DNA of 64,000 bases from JACVRW01 sp963734365 (GCA_963734365.1 CAVTGV010000003.1:248001-312000); one strand, 5' to 3'. Shown: positions 26,602 to 34,586, counted from the first letter of the stretch. Numbers and translations: made by a program. Notes: generated by a model from the letters alone, not told the origin.

Positions 26602-29232
26602 GTGAAGGGGGATCTGCTCGGACGAGTGGTGCGCGCGGTCACGCGTCGCCCGCTGCCCGTACTCGTGGTCACCGCCGTGCTCGCGCTGGCCGGCGCGGCG
26701 CTGGCGCTGCGGCTCGAGCCCAGTGCCGCCACCAGCACGCTGGTCGATCCCGGCTCGGACACCTACCGCGCCACCGAGCGCTTCAAGCAGGACTTCGGCG
26801 ACGAGGCCGTGCTCGTGATGGTGCAGGGCGAGCTCTCCCGCACGATCCTCACCGACGACCTCTTGCGCGTGCTGTCGCTCGAGGGTTGCCTGTCGGGAAA
26901 CGTCGGGAAGAAGGGGCTGCGCGAGCTGCCCGCGGTGTGCCGCGAGCTCGCCGCCTTCAAGCCGGCCAAGGCCGTCTACGGGCCCGGGACGTTCATCAAC
27001 ACGGCGGCGGGCCAGATCGCCGATCAGTTCGGTGCGCGGCGGCGGGCCAGCGAGGCGCAGGCCCGGCGGGCGGCTGAGGCCGCGCAGCGGCTCTCGGCGC
27101 GCCGCGGCGACCCTCCGGCCGAGCAGCGACGTCTAGCGCAGGCCGCCCGCCAGGCGGTGCAGGCGCGTTTCCTCCAGCAGGTCCTCCAGCTGGGCCTGCG
27201 CTACGGCCTCACCGACGTGCCGCGCATAAACGACCCGAACTTCGTGTCCACGCTCGTGTTCGACTCGGGGGCGCGCATGGCCGGCACCCCCAAGTCGCGC
27301 TTCGGCTATCTGTTCCCGTCGCGCAACGCCGCGCTGATCCAGATCCGCATGCGCCCGGGGCTGTCCGAGGCGGAGCGCTCGCGGGCGATCGACCTGATCA
27401 AGGAAGCCGCTGGCGCGAAGATGTTTCAGCCCAGGCAGGGGGCGCGCTACATCGTCACGGGCGTGCCGGTGGTGACCGAAGGGCTGGCCGAGGCGGTGCA
27501 GAGCTCGATCTTCGTCCTGCTCGTCGCGGCGCTGCTCCTCATGGCGGCCACCCTCGCGCTGGTGTTCCGTTCGCGTCTGCGGCTGCTGCCGCTGGTGCTT
27601 GCGCTGGCCGCGGCGGCGATGACCTTCGGCGGCCTGTCGCTGGCGGGCGGTGACCTCACCATGGCCTCGATCGCCGCGCTCCCGGTTCTGATCGGCCTGG
27701 CGGTGGACTATGCGATCCAGTTCCAGGCGCGCTTCGACGAAGCCCAGGCGCGCGGCGAGCGCGAGCCCGCCGAGTCCGCCGCGGTCGCGGGCGGACCCAC
27801 GATCCTCACCGCGGGGGTGGCCACCGCGGTCGGCTTCCTCGTGCTGCTGCTGTCGCCCGTGCCGATGGTGCGCGGCTTCGGCGCCCTGCTGGTGGCCGGC
27901 ATCGCCGTGGCGCTGTTGTGCGCCCTCTGCGCGGGCTTCGCGGCCCTCACGCGCTTCCGCGGCGCGCGCCCGGCTCCCGCGCTCGCGCGCGCGCCCGGCT
28001 CCGGATCGCCCCGCTTTCACCGCGCGAGCGAATGGTTCGCCAACCGGGCCTGGCGCACCCTCGGCGTGTCGCTGTCGCATCCGCGGCGCGTTCTGGCGAT
28101 CGGGCTGGCCGTGGCCGTGGTCGGGCTCGCGCTCGACACCCAGAGCGCGGTGGTGTCGGACATCCGTGAGCTGGTGCCGCGTGACCTCCAGGCCCTGAGG
28201 GACGTGACCGAGCTGCAGGACGAGACTGGCGTGGCCGGCGAGATCGACGTGACGGTTCGCGCCCGCGACATCACCGACCCCAAGGTGATCGCCTGGATGA
28301 CCCGCTTCCAGGACCGCGTGCTGCGCGCCAACGGCTACCGGGACGGGAAACGCTGCGGCCAGGCGCGCAACCCCCCCGAGCTGTGTCCGGCGCTCTCGCT
28401 CCCGGACCTGTTCAGGACGGCGGGCAGCGATCAGGCCCAGGTCCGCCGCCTGCTCGACGCCGTGCCCGCCTACTTCTCGCAGGGGGTGGTGACCGCTGAT
28501 CGCGACACCGCCAACCTGGCCTTCGGCATCCGGCTGATGTCCCTCGCCGACCAGAAGCGGGTGGTGGACGACGTCAAGCGCCGGCTCGACCCTCCCAGCG
28601 GCGTGGAGGCCTCCGTGGTGGGGCTGCCGGTGCTGGCCGCGGAGGCCAACGGCGCTCTCGCCTCGCCCTGGCGCCGGGCGCTCATCCTGGTGGCCGCCCT
28701 GCTGGGCGTGTTCCTCGTCCTGCTCGCCGTGCGGCGCTCCGCACGCGAGGCGGCCGTCCCCCTGATCCCGATCGCGCTCGCCACGGGCTGGTCGGCGCTG
28801 ATCGTGTTCGTCCTCGGCCTGCTTCCCGGGCCGCTCGAGGTGGAGCTCAACCCGATGTCCGTCGGCCTGGGCGCCCTGGTGATCGCGATCTCCACCGAGT
28901 TCAGCATCCTGCTCTCCGCCCGCTACCGCCAGGAGCGCGAGGGCGGCGCCGGCCCGGCGCGGGCGCTCGAGCTCACCTACGCGTCGACGGGGGCCGCCGT
29001 GCTGGCTTCCGGCGTCACGGCGATCGCCGGCTTCGCCGCTCTGATCGCGTCCGACATCCGCATGCTGCGCGATTTCGGCATCGTCACCGTGGTGGACCTG
29101 AGCGTCTCCCTGATCGGTGTGATGATCGCCCTGCCGGCGGCGCTCGTGTGGGCCGAGCAGCACGGGCCGTTCCGGGTGCGCGACCTCGTGCGGGCGAGGC
29201 CGCGGCGGGCGCAGGCGGACTCGTCGTCGTGA
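26602..29232 (+). CDS. RND-superfamily (MMPL/HpnN-like) exporter
   Basis: 876 residues in two RND repeats. Each repeat has one leading membrane helix, a periplasmic-type domain and a cluster of five more helices (about 300-440 and 690-850). The family proton-relay region appears in the fourth helices (LPVLIGLAVDYAIQFQARFDEA and GALVIAISTEFSILLSARYRQE). MMPL and HpnN proteins export lipids, hopanoids or glycolipids. It directly follows the MCE genes, suggesting paired lipid import and export. The next gene starts inside its stop (GTGA). Confidence 0.88.
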   Translation: MKGDLLGRVVRAVTRRPLPVLVVTAVLALAGAALALRLEPSAATSTLVDPGSDTYRATERFKQDFGDEAVLVMVQGELSRTILTDDLLRVLSLEGCLSGNVGKKGLRELPAVCRELAAFKPAKAVYGPGTFINTAAGQIADQFGARRRASEAQARRAAEAAQRLSARRGDPPAEQRRLAQAARQAVQARFLQQVLQLGLRYGLTDVPRINDPNFVSTLVFDSGARMAGTPKSRFGYLFPSRNAALIQIRMRPGLSEAERSRAIDLIKEAAGAKMFQPRQGARYIVTGVPVVTEGLAEAVQSSIFVLLVAALLLMAATLALVFRSRLRLLPLVLALAAAAMTFGGLSLAGGDLTMASIAALPVLIGLAVDYAIQFQARFDEAQARGEREPAESAAVAGGPTILTAGVATAVGFLVLLLSPVPMVRGFGALLVAGIAVALLCALCAGFAALTRFRGARPAPALARAPGSGSPRFHRASEWFANRAWRTLGVSLSHPRRVLAIGLAVAVVGLALDTQSAVVSDIRELVPRDLQALRDVTELQDETGVAGEIDVTVRARDITDPKVIAWMTRFQDRVLRANGYRDGKRCGQARNPPELCPALSLPDLFRTAGSDQAQVRRLLDAVPAYFSQGVVTADRDTANLAFGIRLMSLADQKRVVDDVKRRLDPPSGVEASVVGLPVLAAEANGALASPWRRALILVAALLGVFLVLLAVRRSAREAAVPLIPIALATGWSALIVFVLGLLPGPLEVELNPMSVGLGALVIAISTEFSILLSARYRQEREGGAGPARALELTYASTGAAVLASGVTAIAGFAALIASDIRMLRDFGIVTVVDLSVSLIGVMIALPAALVWAEQHGPFRVRDLVRARPRRAQADSSS

Positions 29233-29978
29233 GCGACGACCGCTTCGGCGATCTCGGCGAAGGCCGTGAGGAGGAGCGCGCGTCGATCGGAGAGCGCCTG
29301 GCCGAGCGCGACCGCACGCACCCCGAGCCGGTCAAGCCCCCGCAACCGCCGCGGGCGACGAACAAGTACGCCTGGGCCGTGGGGATCCTGTTCGTGATGG
29401 TGCTGAGCGTGATCCTGTTCGTCGAGACGCTGCCCAACAGCGGCGATGCGCTCTTCGGGCCCAAGCTCGGCACGCAGCTCAAGGACTTCGCGGCCCCGTC
29501 GGTGCGCAGCGATCTCGAGGGCGACGCCAACGTGTGCCAGTCGGAGCCCTGCCCCAAGCAGGCCGGGGAAGCGCCCGCCTGCTCGCTCGACTCGGACTCG
29601 GTGGTCAACGTCTGCCGGCTGCGGCGGCGCCCCCTGGTGCTCACCTTCGTCTTCGATCGCGGGGCCGACTGCTATCCGCAGGTCGACCGCACCGAGAGGG
29701 TTCTCAAGAAGATCGACGGCGTGCAGTTCGCCACCATCTTCTTCACGCGCAAGGAGCGCAGCGAGGTGCGCAACCTGGTGGAGGCCCGGGGCTGGACACA
29801 GCCGGTGGGGATCGACCAAGATGGCGCCGTGGCCAATCTCTACGGGGTCGGCGGCTGCCCCACCACGATCTTCGCTCGTGCCGGGGGCAAGGTCGCGGCC
29901 GTGGATCTCGGGAACCTCACCGAGGACCAGCTGCTGGCGAAGGCGAGGCGCATCAAGGCGGCGCGGGACAGCCGGTGA
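29229..29978 (+). CDS. Membrane-anchored thioredoxin/peroxiredoxin-fold protein
   Basis: 249 residues. A 45-residue charged N-terminus, one membrane helix (about 50-70), then a thioredoxin-like domain: LVLTFVFDRGADCYPQVDR, FATIFFTRKERSEV, GIDQDGAVANLYGVGGCPTTIFAR with the cis-Pro after GGC. The usual active-site CxxC is replaced by a single Cys in GADCYPQ, and four more cysteines precede the domain (VCQSEPC, ACS, VNVCRL). It may be a one-Cys redox protein or a structural relative. GTG start within the exporter stop; its own stop overlaps the next gene. Confidence 0.75.
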   Translation: MSDDRFGDLGEGREEERASIGERLAERDRTHPEPVKPPQPPRATNKYAWAVGILFVMVLSVILFVETLPNSGDALFGPKLGTQLKDFAAPSVRSDLEGDANVCQSEPCPKQAGEAPACSLDSDSVVNVCRLRRRPLVLTFVFDRGADCYPQVDRTERVLKKIDGVQFATIFFTRKERSEVRNLVEARGWTQPVGIDQDGAVANLYGVGGCPTTIFARAGGKVAAVDLGNLTEDQLLAKARRIKAARDSR

Positions 29979-30623
29979 ACGAGCTCGAGCTGCACCTGCA
30001 CGACGGCTGGATCGCCTCCGATCTGAGCGAGGAGTTCCCCGAGCTGCGCCTGGTGCACGCCGTGGTCCACGCCCGCCCGGGGCGCTCGCCGGAGGAGGTC
30101 AAGGATCGCCTGCGCGCGCTGGCCGACCGCTACACGGGCGGCAAGGTGATCCACATGCGCCAGGACTCCGTGCCCTGGGCCTATCGCGTGTTCTCGCGCC
30201 AGGTGGGGATCGATCCCGACAGCGACCGCACTCCCGGTGGAGGCGATCGCCCTCGAGCGCCTGCGCCATGGGGGCCTCGCCAGCGAGAACCTCCTCGATG
30301 ACGCGCTGACGATCGCCATCGCCGAGACCGGCGTGCCGGTCTTCGCGCTGGACGGCGACCGCGTTCAGGGTGAGCTCGGGCTGCGCCTCTCGCAGCCCGG
30401 GGAGACGCTCGGCCCGGTGCGGCCGCTGTCGTCGCGGCAGATCGTGGTGGCCGACGATTCGCGACCGGTGGCGGTGGTGCTCGGAGAGGTGGCCGAGGAC
30501 GCCGGCGTCACGCCGGACTGCGCGTGGATGATCCTCTGCGCCCTGCAGGTCAAGGGGGTGCCGCGCATCGCTTCCGAGGAGGCGCTCTGGCTGGCCGCCG
30601 ACGTGCTCAGCCAGGGAGATTGA
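29975..30623 (+). pseudogene. B3/4 (PheRS beta-like tRNA-editing) domain protein, frameshifted
   Basis: Two frames together make one B3/4-domain protein of about 215 residues. Frame 1 (GTG 29975 to about 30235) gives NELELHLHDGWIASDLSEEF to VFSRQVGIDPDSDRTP; the homologous sequence continues one frame over from the GTG at 30237 with VEAIALERLRHGG and LLDDALTIAIAETGVPVFAL. One surplus base in CTCCCGGTGG (30231-30240) explains the break. Such stand-alone proteins are thought to act on mischarged tRNA. Either a true frameshift mutation or a sequencing or assembly error; the downstream half retains its own GTG. Confidence 0.75.
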
Positions 30624-30671
30624 CCTGGCCGCCGGCGGCGCCAGGATGGTCCGCGCGGGCGCGACAGGGGT

Positions 30672-30677
30672 TAGACT
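30672..30677 (+). promoter_or_regulatory. -10 box TAGACT
   Basis: TANNNT box ten bases before GTG 30688, with no ribosome-binding site; leaderless pattern. Confidence 0.45.
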
Positions 30678-30687
30678 GGCCGCAGCC

Positions 30688-31158
30688 GTGCCTGACGTTC
30701 TCGACAGAGGAGCCGGCCCGCTCGCTCCGACGTTCCCGGACGAGCGCGCCGCCCGGCGGACGCTTCTCGACCAGATCGCCCGGCTCGAGACCGAGCTCGC
30801 CGGACTCTTCTGCTCCACCTGGCCGCGCAAGGGCTTCGAGTGGGGGGTGCCCGGCCGAGGTGGACCGCGGCTGTTGTCGCTCGCCGAGCTCGAGGAGCTG
30901 CGCGACGACCTCGCCGAGCGCGCCTCGCACGCCCGCCGTGCTCTGTCCGACCGCACCTATGTGGAGGAGCAGAACCGCCGGCTGATCGAGGAGATGACGC
31001 TCGAGCCCGAGGCCCATCACTGGGCCCACGTGGCGAGCGAGGACATCGGCGAGCTCGGCTGCCGCCACTGGCACGTCCGCCCCCGCTGGGGGCTGATCGG
31101 GATGTTCCTGAACTGGTGGCGGGTCGTGATCTCATCGGGTTGCCCGTTAGCCACCTGA
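30688..31158 (+). CDS. Conserved hypothetical protein
   Basis: 156 residues with no named domain. The first 110 are helical and charged, including RTLLDQIARLETELAGLF and SLAELEELRDDLAERASHAR, probably a coiled coil. The C-terminus HVRPRWGLIGMFLNWWRVVISSGCPLA is hydrophobic and Trp-rich and looks membrane-associated. GTG 30688 fits the upstream -10 box; GTG 30646 would add 14 residues. The next gene begins one base after its stop. Confidence 0.7.
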   Translation: MPDVLDRGAGPLAPTFPDERAARRTLLDQIARLETELAGLFCSTWPRKGFEWGVPGRGGPRLLSLAELEELRDDLAERASHARRALSDRTYVEEQNRRLIEEMTLEPEAHHWAHVASEDIGELGCRHWHVRPRWGLIGMFLNWWRVVISSGCPLAT

Positions 31159-31665
31159 ATGGGCCGTAGAAGCCGCAAGCGCGGAGACGAGACCACGCGC
31201 GCGGAGCGCGACGCCGCGCGTCGCGAGCGCCGGCAGGAGGCCCCCACCGAGCGCGCCCCGGCGCGGCGCCCGGCGCGCCCGGGGCGGCTGCCGAGCTCCG
31301 AGCGCCCGCGGCCGCCGTGGGGCAGCTTTCCGCTCTCGGAGCTCGTGATCCTGCTGGGCATCGGACTGATCCTGTGGGGCGCCGCGAGCGGGGAGGACGG
31401 CAAGGAGCGGCTGCTCGCCGGCCTCGTGATCGCATCACTCGGCGGAGGCGAGCTCGCCCTTCGCGAGCACCTGGCCGGCTTTCGCTCGCACTCGAGCATC
31501 CTCGCCGGGGTGACCGCGTTCGCGGTGGTCACCGTCGTCGCCCTGGGCCTCGGACCGGTGAAGGTCTGGGTCCTGACGCTGCTGGGGGTGGCCGTCTTCG
31601 GCGCGACCTTCTACGCGATGCGGGAGCTGTTCAAGCGGCGCTCGGGCGGGCTTTCGTTCAGATAG
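31159..31665 (+). CDS. Membrane protein, Arg-rich N-terminus
   Basis: 168 residues. The first 55 are highly basic (RRSRKRGD, RRERRQEAP), then four hydrophobic helices between about 60 and 155 (LSELVILLGIGLILWGAA; LLAGLVIASLGGGELAL; ILAGVTAFAVVTVVALGLG; VWVLTLLGVAVFGATFY). No family is recognised. ATG directly after the previous stop indicates co-transcription. Confidence 0.7.
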   Translation: MGRRSRKRGDETTRAERDAARRERRQEAPTERAPARRPARPGRLPSSERPRPPWGSFPLSELVILLGIGLILWGAASGEDGKERLLAGLVIASLGGGELALREHLAGFRSHSSILAGVTAFAVVTVVALGLGPVKVWVLTLLGVAVFGATFYAMRELFKRRSGGLSFR

Positions 31666-31668
31666 CGT
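31663..31668 (+). promoter_or_regulatory. -10 box TAGCGT for the VOC gene
   Basis: TANNNT box nine bases before ATG 31678, overlapping the stop codon of the preceding gene. Confidence 0.4.
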
Positions 31669-31677
31669 GCGGCTGCG

Positions 31678-32142
31678 ATGAACGACCGGCGACTCCGCAT
31701 CGCGGGGATCCATCACGTGACCCTGATCTGCTCGGACGTGGAGCGCGCGGTCGGCTTCTACCGCAACCTGCTCGGCATGCGACTGGTCAAGCAGACGGTC
31801 AACGAGGACGACCGCGGGGCGCGGCATCTGTTCTTCGGCGACGAGGAGGGCCGGCCCGGCACGCTCATCACCTGCCTCGAGTATCCCGAGCTCGACGAGG
31901 GCTCGGTGGGCCGTGGCTCGACCCATCACCTGGCGCTGACGGTGGAGTCCGAGGCCGAGCTGGCCGGCTGGCGCGACTACCTGGTCGGCAAGGGCATCCC
32001 GGTCACGGAGGTCATGGACCGCACCTACTTCAAGTCGGTCTACCTGCGCGACCCCGACGGCCACATTCTCGAGCTCGCGACGCTCGGTCCCGGCCTCACC
32101 GTCGACGAGCCGCTGGAGGACCTGGGCCGCAAGCAGGTATAG
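31678..32142 (+). CDS. VOC-superfamily (glyoxalase/dioxygenase-like) protein
   Basis: 154 residues with two beta-alpha-beta-beta-beta modules: GIHHVTLICSDVERAVGFYRNLLGM and STHHLALTVESEAELAGW. The metal-ligand pattern is present as His in GIHHV, His in STHHLAL and Glu in GHILELAT. The family includes glyoxalase I, extradiol dioxygenases and resistance proteins; GARHLFFGD and YLRDPDGHILELAT resemble ring-cleaving dioxygenase-like members. Substrate not deducible. Confidence 0.85.
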   Translation: MNDRRLRIAGIHHVTLICSDVERAVGFYRNLLGMRLVKQTVNEDDRGARHLFFGDEEGRPGTLITCLEYPELDEGSVGRGSTHHLALTVESEAELAGWRDYLVGKGIPVTEVMDRTYFKSVYLRDPDGHILELATLGPGLTVDEPLEDLGRKQV

Positions 32143-32146
32143 CGCC

Positions 32147-32176
32147 GGCGGCCGAGCCCCCTGGGGCTCAGCCGCC
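32147..32176 (+). terminator. G+C-rich hairpin after the VOC gene
   Basis: Fourteen-base arms (GGCGGCCGAGCCCC and GGGGCTCAGCCGCC) pair with one mismatch around a two-base centre, starting four bases after the stop. No T-run follows. Probably a terminator serving both convergent genes. Confidence 0.5.
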
Positions 32177-32186
32177 GTCGCTTCAC

Positions 32187-32211
32187 ACGGGTGGAGGGAG
32201 GCTCCACCCGT
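32187..32211. terminator. Second hairpin between convergent genes
   Basis: Perfect ten-base arms ACGGGTGGAG / CTCCACCCGT with a five-base loop, ten bases beyond the mIHF-like gene stop on the minus strand. With the preceding hairpin it separates the convergent VOC and mIHF-like genes. Confidence 0.5.
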
Positions 32212-32220
32212 TAGTCCCGG

Positions 32221-32652
32221 CTAGGCGGCCGTCAACGCGCGCTCGCGCGCACCCACCGGCGCTCTCGTGGGCGCCTGGGCCTCGCGCGGCGCCGAGGTGG
32301 CGGGCGTGACGGCCTCTTCTCCTGCCGGGGCGTTCTTCGCGGCCAGCATTCCGGCCAGAGCAAGCTGCTGGCGCTCGGTGAGCGTCCCGACCTGCTTGTT
32401 CTCGGGGACGCCGAGGGACACGAGCAACCTCCTGCAGCGGGTCCTGCCCCAGCGCTTCTGGCTCATCAGCAAGTCGCTGATCGACATGCTGTGCGCCTCC
32501 CACGGGCAACTCACGACCACCTCCGCCGCGGACAGGTCACCTGCTGCGATGTGACGCTTCATTCGAGCCCGGGCCAGGCGCACGCGATTCGCGTACTCCA
32601 GAGCCCGGAGATGCTGCTCTTGGCCAGCGTCCATCGTCCCCGACTTGCCCAT
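32221..32652 (-). CDS. Integration host factor (mIHF)-like DNA-binding protein
   Basis: 143 residues. The region about 10-100 matches actinobacterial integration host factor: a basic N-terminal helix (RALEYANRVRLARARMKRHI), then SISDLLMSQKRWGRTRCRRLL and VSLGVPENKQVGTLTERQ, the S13-like helix-two-turn-helix and its end. Such proteins bend and compact DNA. The Ala/Pro-rich tail after residue 105 is extra. ATG 32652 has a strong GGGGAGG box; the open frame upstream of it is not supported. The usual genomic context of mIHF (next to gmk) is absent, so this may be a paralogue. Confidence 0.8.
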   Translation of the reverse strand: MGKSGTMDAGQEQHLRALEYANRVRLARARMKRHIAAGDLSAAEVVVSCPWEAHSMSISDLLMSQKRWGRTRCRRLLVSLGVPENKQVGTLTERQQLALAGMLAAKNAPAGEEAVTPATSAPREAQAPTRAPVGARERALTAA

Positions 32653-32870
32653 CAGACCTCCCCGCACTAATGCGATAAACAGCGGATGCAGTTCCCCGGC
32701 GGCCCATGAGTGAGGCGCTCCGGGTAGCAGCGAAGGGGGAGAACCAGATCGATCGGTCGGGTCCCGACCCGCCGTCGACGCCACTCCCTTCACACCTTCC
32801 CGGCAGCCCTTAGGCCGCGGCCCATCAAAGCCGCTCCCGCGCTGAGCGTCAACACGGAACCGTGCCGGTC

Positions 32871-32891
32871 GGCCGCTAAGAGCGGCCTTTT
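32871..32891 (+). terminator. Intrinsic terminator upstream of pyk
   Basis: Perfect seven-base stem GGCCGCT / AGCGGCC with a three-base loop followed by TTTT. No plus-strand protein gene lies before it, so it ends either a small RNA or a pyk leader transcript. Confidence 0.6.
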
Positions 32892-32968
32892 CGTGAGCGC
32901 TGGAGTTTGTCGCATCTAGAACGAGGGAAAGCCACTCGGCCGAGCGTAGGCCCGACGCGGCTGCCGAG

Positions 32969-32974
32969 TATCTT
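32969..32974 (+). promoter_or_regulatory. -10 box TATCTT for pyk
   Basis: TANNNT box six bases before GTG 32981, with no ribosome-binding site. A leaderless pyk transcript would start downstream of the terminator at 32871-32891. Confidence 0.5.
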
Positions 32975-32980
32975 GCGGCC

Positions 32981-34393
32981 GTGCGCTCTACCAAAATCGT
33001 CGCCACGATCGGCCCCGCGTCGTCTGACCCCCACGTGCTCGAGCAGCTGGTGGCCGCGGGCATGGACGTGGCTCGGCTCAACTTCGCCCACGGCACCCAC
33101 GAGACTCACGCCGAGACCGCCGCCGCGATCCGGGCGGCAAGCGAGACGGTGGGACGGGAGGTGGCCATCCTCGGCGATCTGCCCGGACCGAAGCTGCGTA
33201 TCGGGCCCGTGGCGGGCGGCGTGGCGGAGCTCGCTCGCGGCTCCCGCGTGGTGCTCACGGGCGAGGCGATCGAGGGTACGGCGGGAAGGCTGCCCGTGGC
33301 GTGGCCCGGGTTCTCCGAGCTGGTGGACTCCGGAGACGTGCTCTACCTGGCCGACGGAGCGGTGCGCCTGCGCGTGGACGACGTGATCGACCAAGAGGTG
33401 GCCACCCGCGTGGAGGTGGGCGGGAGCGTGGCCTCGCGCCAGGGGCTCAACCTGCCCAACGTGACCGTTTCACTGCCCGCGGTGAGCGCGGAGGACATCT
33501 CCCTCATCGACGCCGGGATCGACATGGACCTCGACTTCTTCGCGCTCTCCTTCGTGCGCCGCCGCGAGGACCTCGACCCCGTCCGCGACCACCTCCGCAA
33601 GCGCGGCGTGGAGGTGCCGCTGATCGCCAAGATCGAGAAGCCCCAGGCCGCGGCCAACGGGGAGGAGATCATCGACTCGGCGGACGCGATCATGATCGCG
33701 CGCGGCGACCTCGGGATCGAGCTGCCGATCGAGGAGGTGCCGCTCGTGCAGAAGCGCCTGCTGGCCCTCTCGGGCCGGCGCGCCAAGCCGACGATCACGG
33801 CCACCCAGATGCTCGAGTCGATGGTGCACTCGACCCGGCCGACCCGAGCCGAGGTGGCCGACGTGGCCAACGCGATCTTCGACGGCACCGACGCCGTGAT
33901 GCTCTCCCAGGAGACCGCCGTCGGGAAGCATCCCGTGCTGGCGGTGGAGATGATGGCCTCGATCGCCGAGACCACCGAGCGCGAGCTGCCCTACGGACGC
34001 TGGCTGGCCGAGCGCGGCCCGCAGGCCAACAACCAGTACCACGCGATCGCCTTCGGCGCGGTGGGCGGCGTCTACCAGCTGGGGCTCAAGTGCGTGGTGT
34101 CGCCCACGAACACCGGCGCCACGGCGCGCCTGATCTCGGCCTACCGGCCGAGGGCGCCCGTGCTCGCCCTGTCGCCCAGGCGCGACGTGGTGCGGCGCTG
34201 CCGGCTGCTCTGGGGCGTGCACCCGCGGCTGCACGAGGAGCCGATGGACACGCTGGGCCTCATCGAGGCCTGCGCCGATGCGGCCATCGACGCCGGCTTC
34301 GCGGTGCCGGGGGACATGATCGGGATAACGGCCGGGCTGCCCGCCGGGTCGGCCGGGGGCACCAACCTCTTCAAGGTCCACACGCTGGACTAG
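32981..34393 (+). CDS. pyk: Pyruvate kinase
   Basis: 470 residues, the normal bacterial length. Converts phosphoenolpyruvate and ADP to pyruvate and ATP in glycolysis. Motifs: STKIVATIGPASS at the start, NFAHGTHE, GDLPGPKLRIG, then IAKIEKPQAA with the catalytic lysine, MIARGDLGIELP and TQMLESM in the active-site barrel. The C-terminal domain ends GTNLFKVHTL. One change is DLPGPK where many enzymes have DTKGPE/DLQGPK. GTG start fits a leaderless promoter. Confidence 0.95.
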   Translation: MRSTKIVATIGPASSDPHVLEQLVAAGMDVARLNFAHGTHETHAETAAAIRAASETVGREVAILGDLPGPKLRIGPVAGGVAELARGSRVVLTGEAIEGTAGRLPVAWPGFSELVDSGDVLYLADGAVRLRVDDVIDQEVATRVEVGGSVASRQGLNLPNVTVSLPAVSAEDISLIDAGIDMDLDFFALSFVRRREDLDPVRDHLRKRGVEVPLIAKIEKPQAAANGEEIIDSADAIMIARGDLGIELPIEEVPLVQKRLLALSGRRAKPTITATQMLESMVHSTRPTRAEVADVANAIFDGTDAVMLSQETAVGKHPVLAVEMMASIAETTERELPYGRWLAERGPQANNQYHAIAFGAVGGVYQLGLKCVVSPTNTGATARLISAYRPRAPVLALSPRRDVVRRCRLLWGVHPRLHEEPMDTLGLIEACADAAIDAGFAVPGDMIGITAGLPAGSAGGTNLFKVHTLD

Positions 34394-34401
34394 GGGCCTG
34401 C

Positions 34402-34480
34402 TGCGCTCCGCTCGTGCGTGCGCGGCGGGTCGTGACGTGGTCCGATTGGCAGTGAGGGGAGGGGGGTTTGGTTTGCCGTG
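34402..34480 (+). repeat. Dispersed 3'-UTR element, copy 2 (after pyk)
   Basis: Begins nine bases after the pyk stop in sense orientation: TGCGCTCCGCTCG at 34402-34414, CGGGTCGTGA, then CGTGGTCCGATTGGC from 34436. Less conserved than the other copies in its 3' half. Forms the left arm of a large inverted repeat with copy 3. Confidence 0.65.
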
Positions 34481-34504
34481 CATCTATTTGGTGCTCAGGA
34501 ACCC

Positions 34505-34582
34505 AAGCCCCCTCCTGAGCCGACCCCCTTCCCCAGCCGACCGGACCACGCATGACCCTCGGCTACGCCCGAGCGGGGCGCA
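34505..34582 (-). repeat. Dispersed 3'-UTR element, copy 3 (after the CGNR gene)
   Basis: Minus-strand copy starting five bases past the CGNR gene stop: TGCGCCCCGCTCG (34582-34570), AGGGTCATG, then the block at 34550-34523 that matches copy 1 in 27 of 28 bases. With copy 2 it makes an imperfect inverted repeat about 180 bases long centred near 34492. Confidence 0.65.
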
Positions 34583-34586
34583 GCAG

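Larger units (their letters stand above)
32653..32980. other. Divergent intergenic region between mIHF-like gene and pyk
   Basis: No protein gene seen. Contains the mIHF-like gene promoter region at its left end, an inverted repeat GTCGGG-T-CCCGAC near 32757-32769, an intrinsic terminator at 32871-32891, and the pyk -10 box at 32969. The terminator implies an unannotated plus-strand transcript between about 32690 and 32890. Confidence 0.5.

Noticed and set aside
27133..29163. A 676-codon minus-strand frame opposite the RND exporter
   Set aside because: Low-complexity Arg/His/Gly/Gln sequence; the plus strand has a full two-repeat RND protein.
32700..32830. A c-di-AMP riboswitch upstream of pyk
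   Set aside because: Some GGGTA and GGGGGA pieces are suggestive, but the ordered conserved core is not there.
32653..33096. N-terminal extension of the mIHF-like protein by about 148 residues
   Set aside because: ATG 32652 has a strong ribosome-binding site and begins at the conserved domain; the upstream frame crosses the intrinsic terminator and the pyk start.
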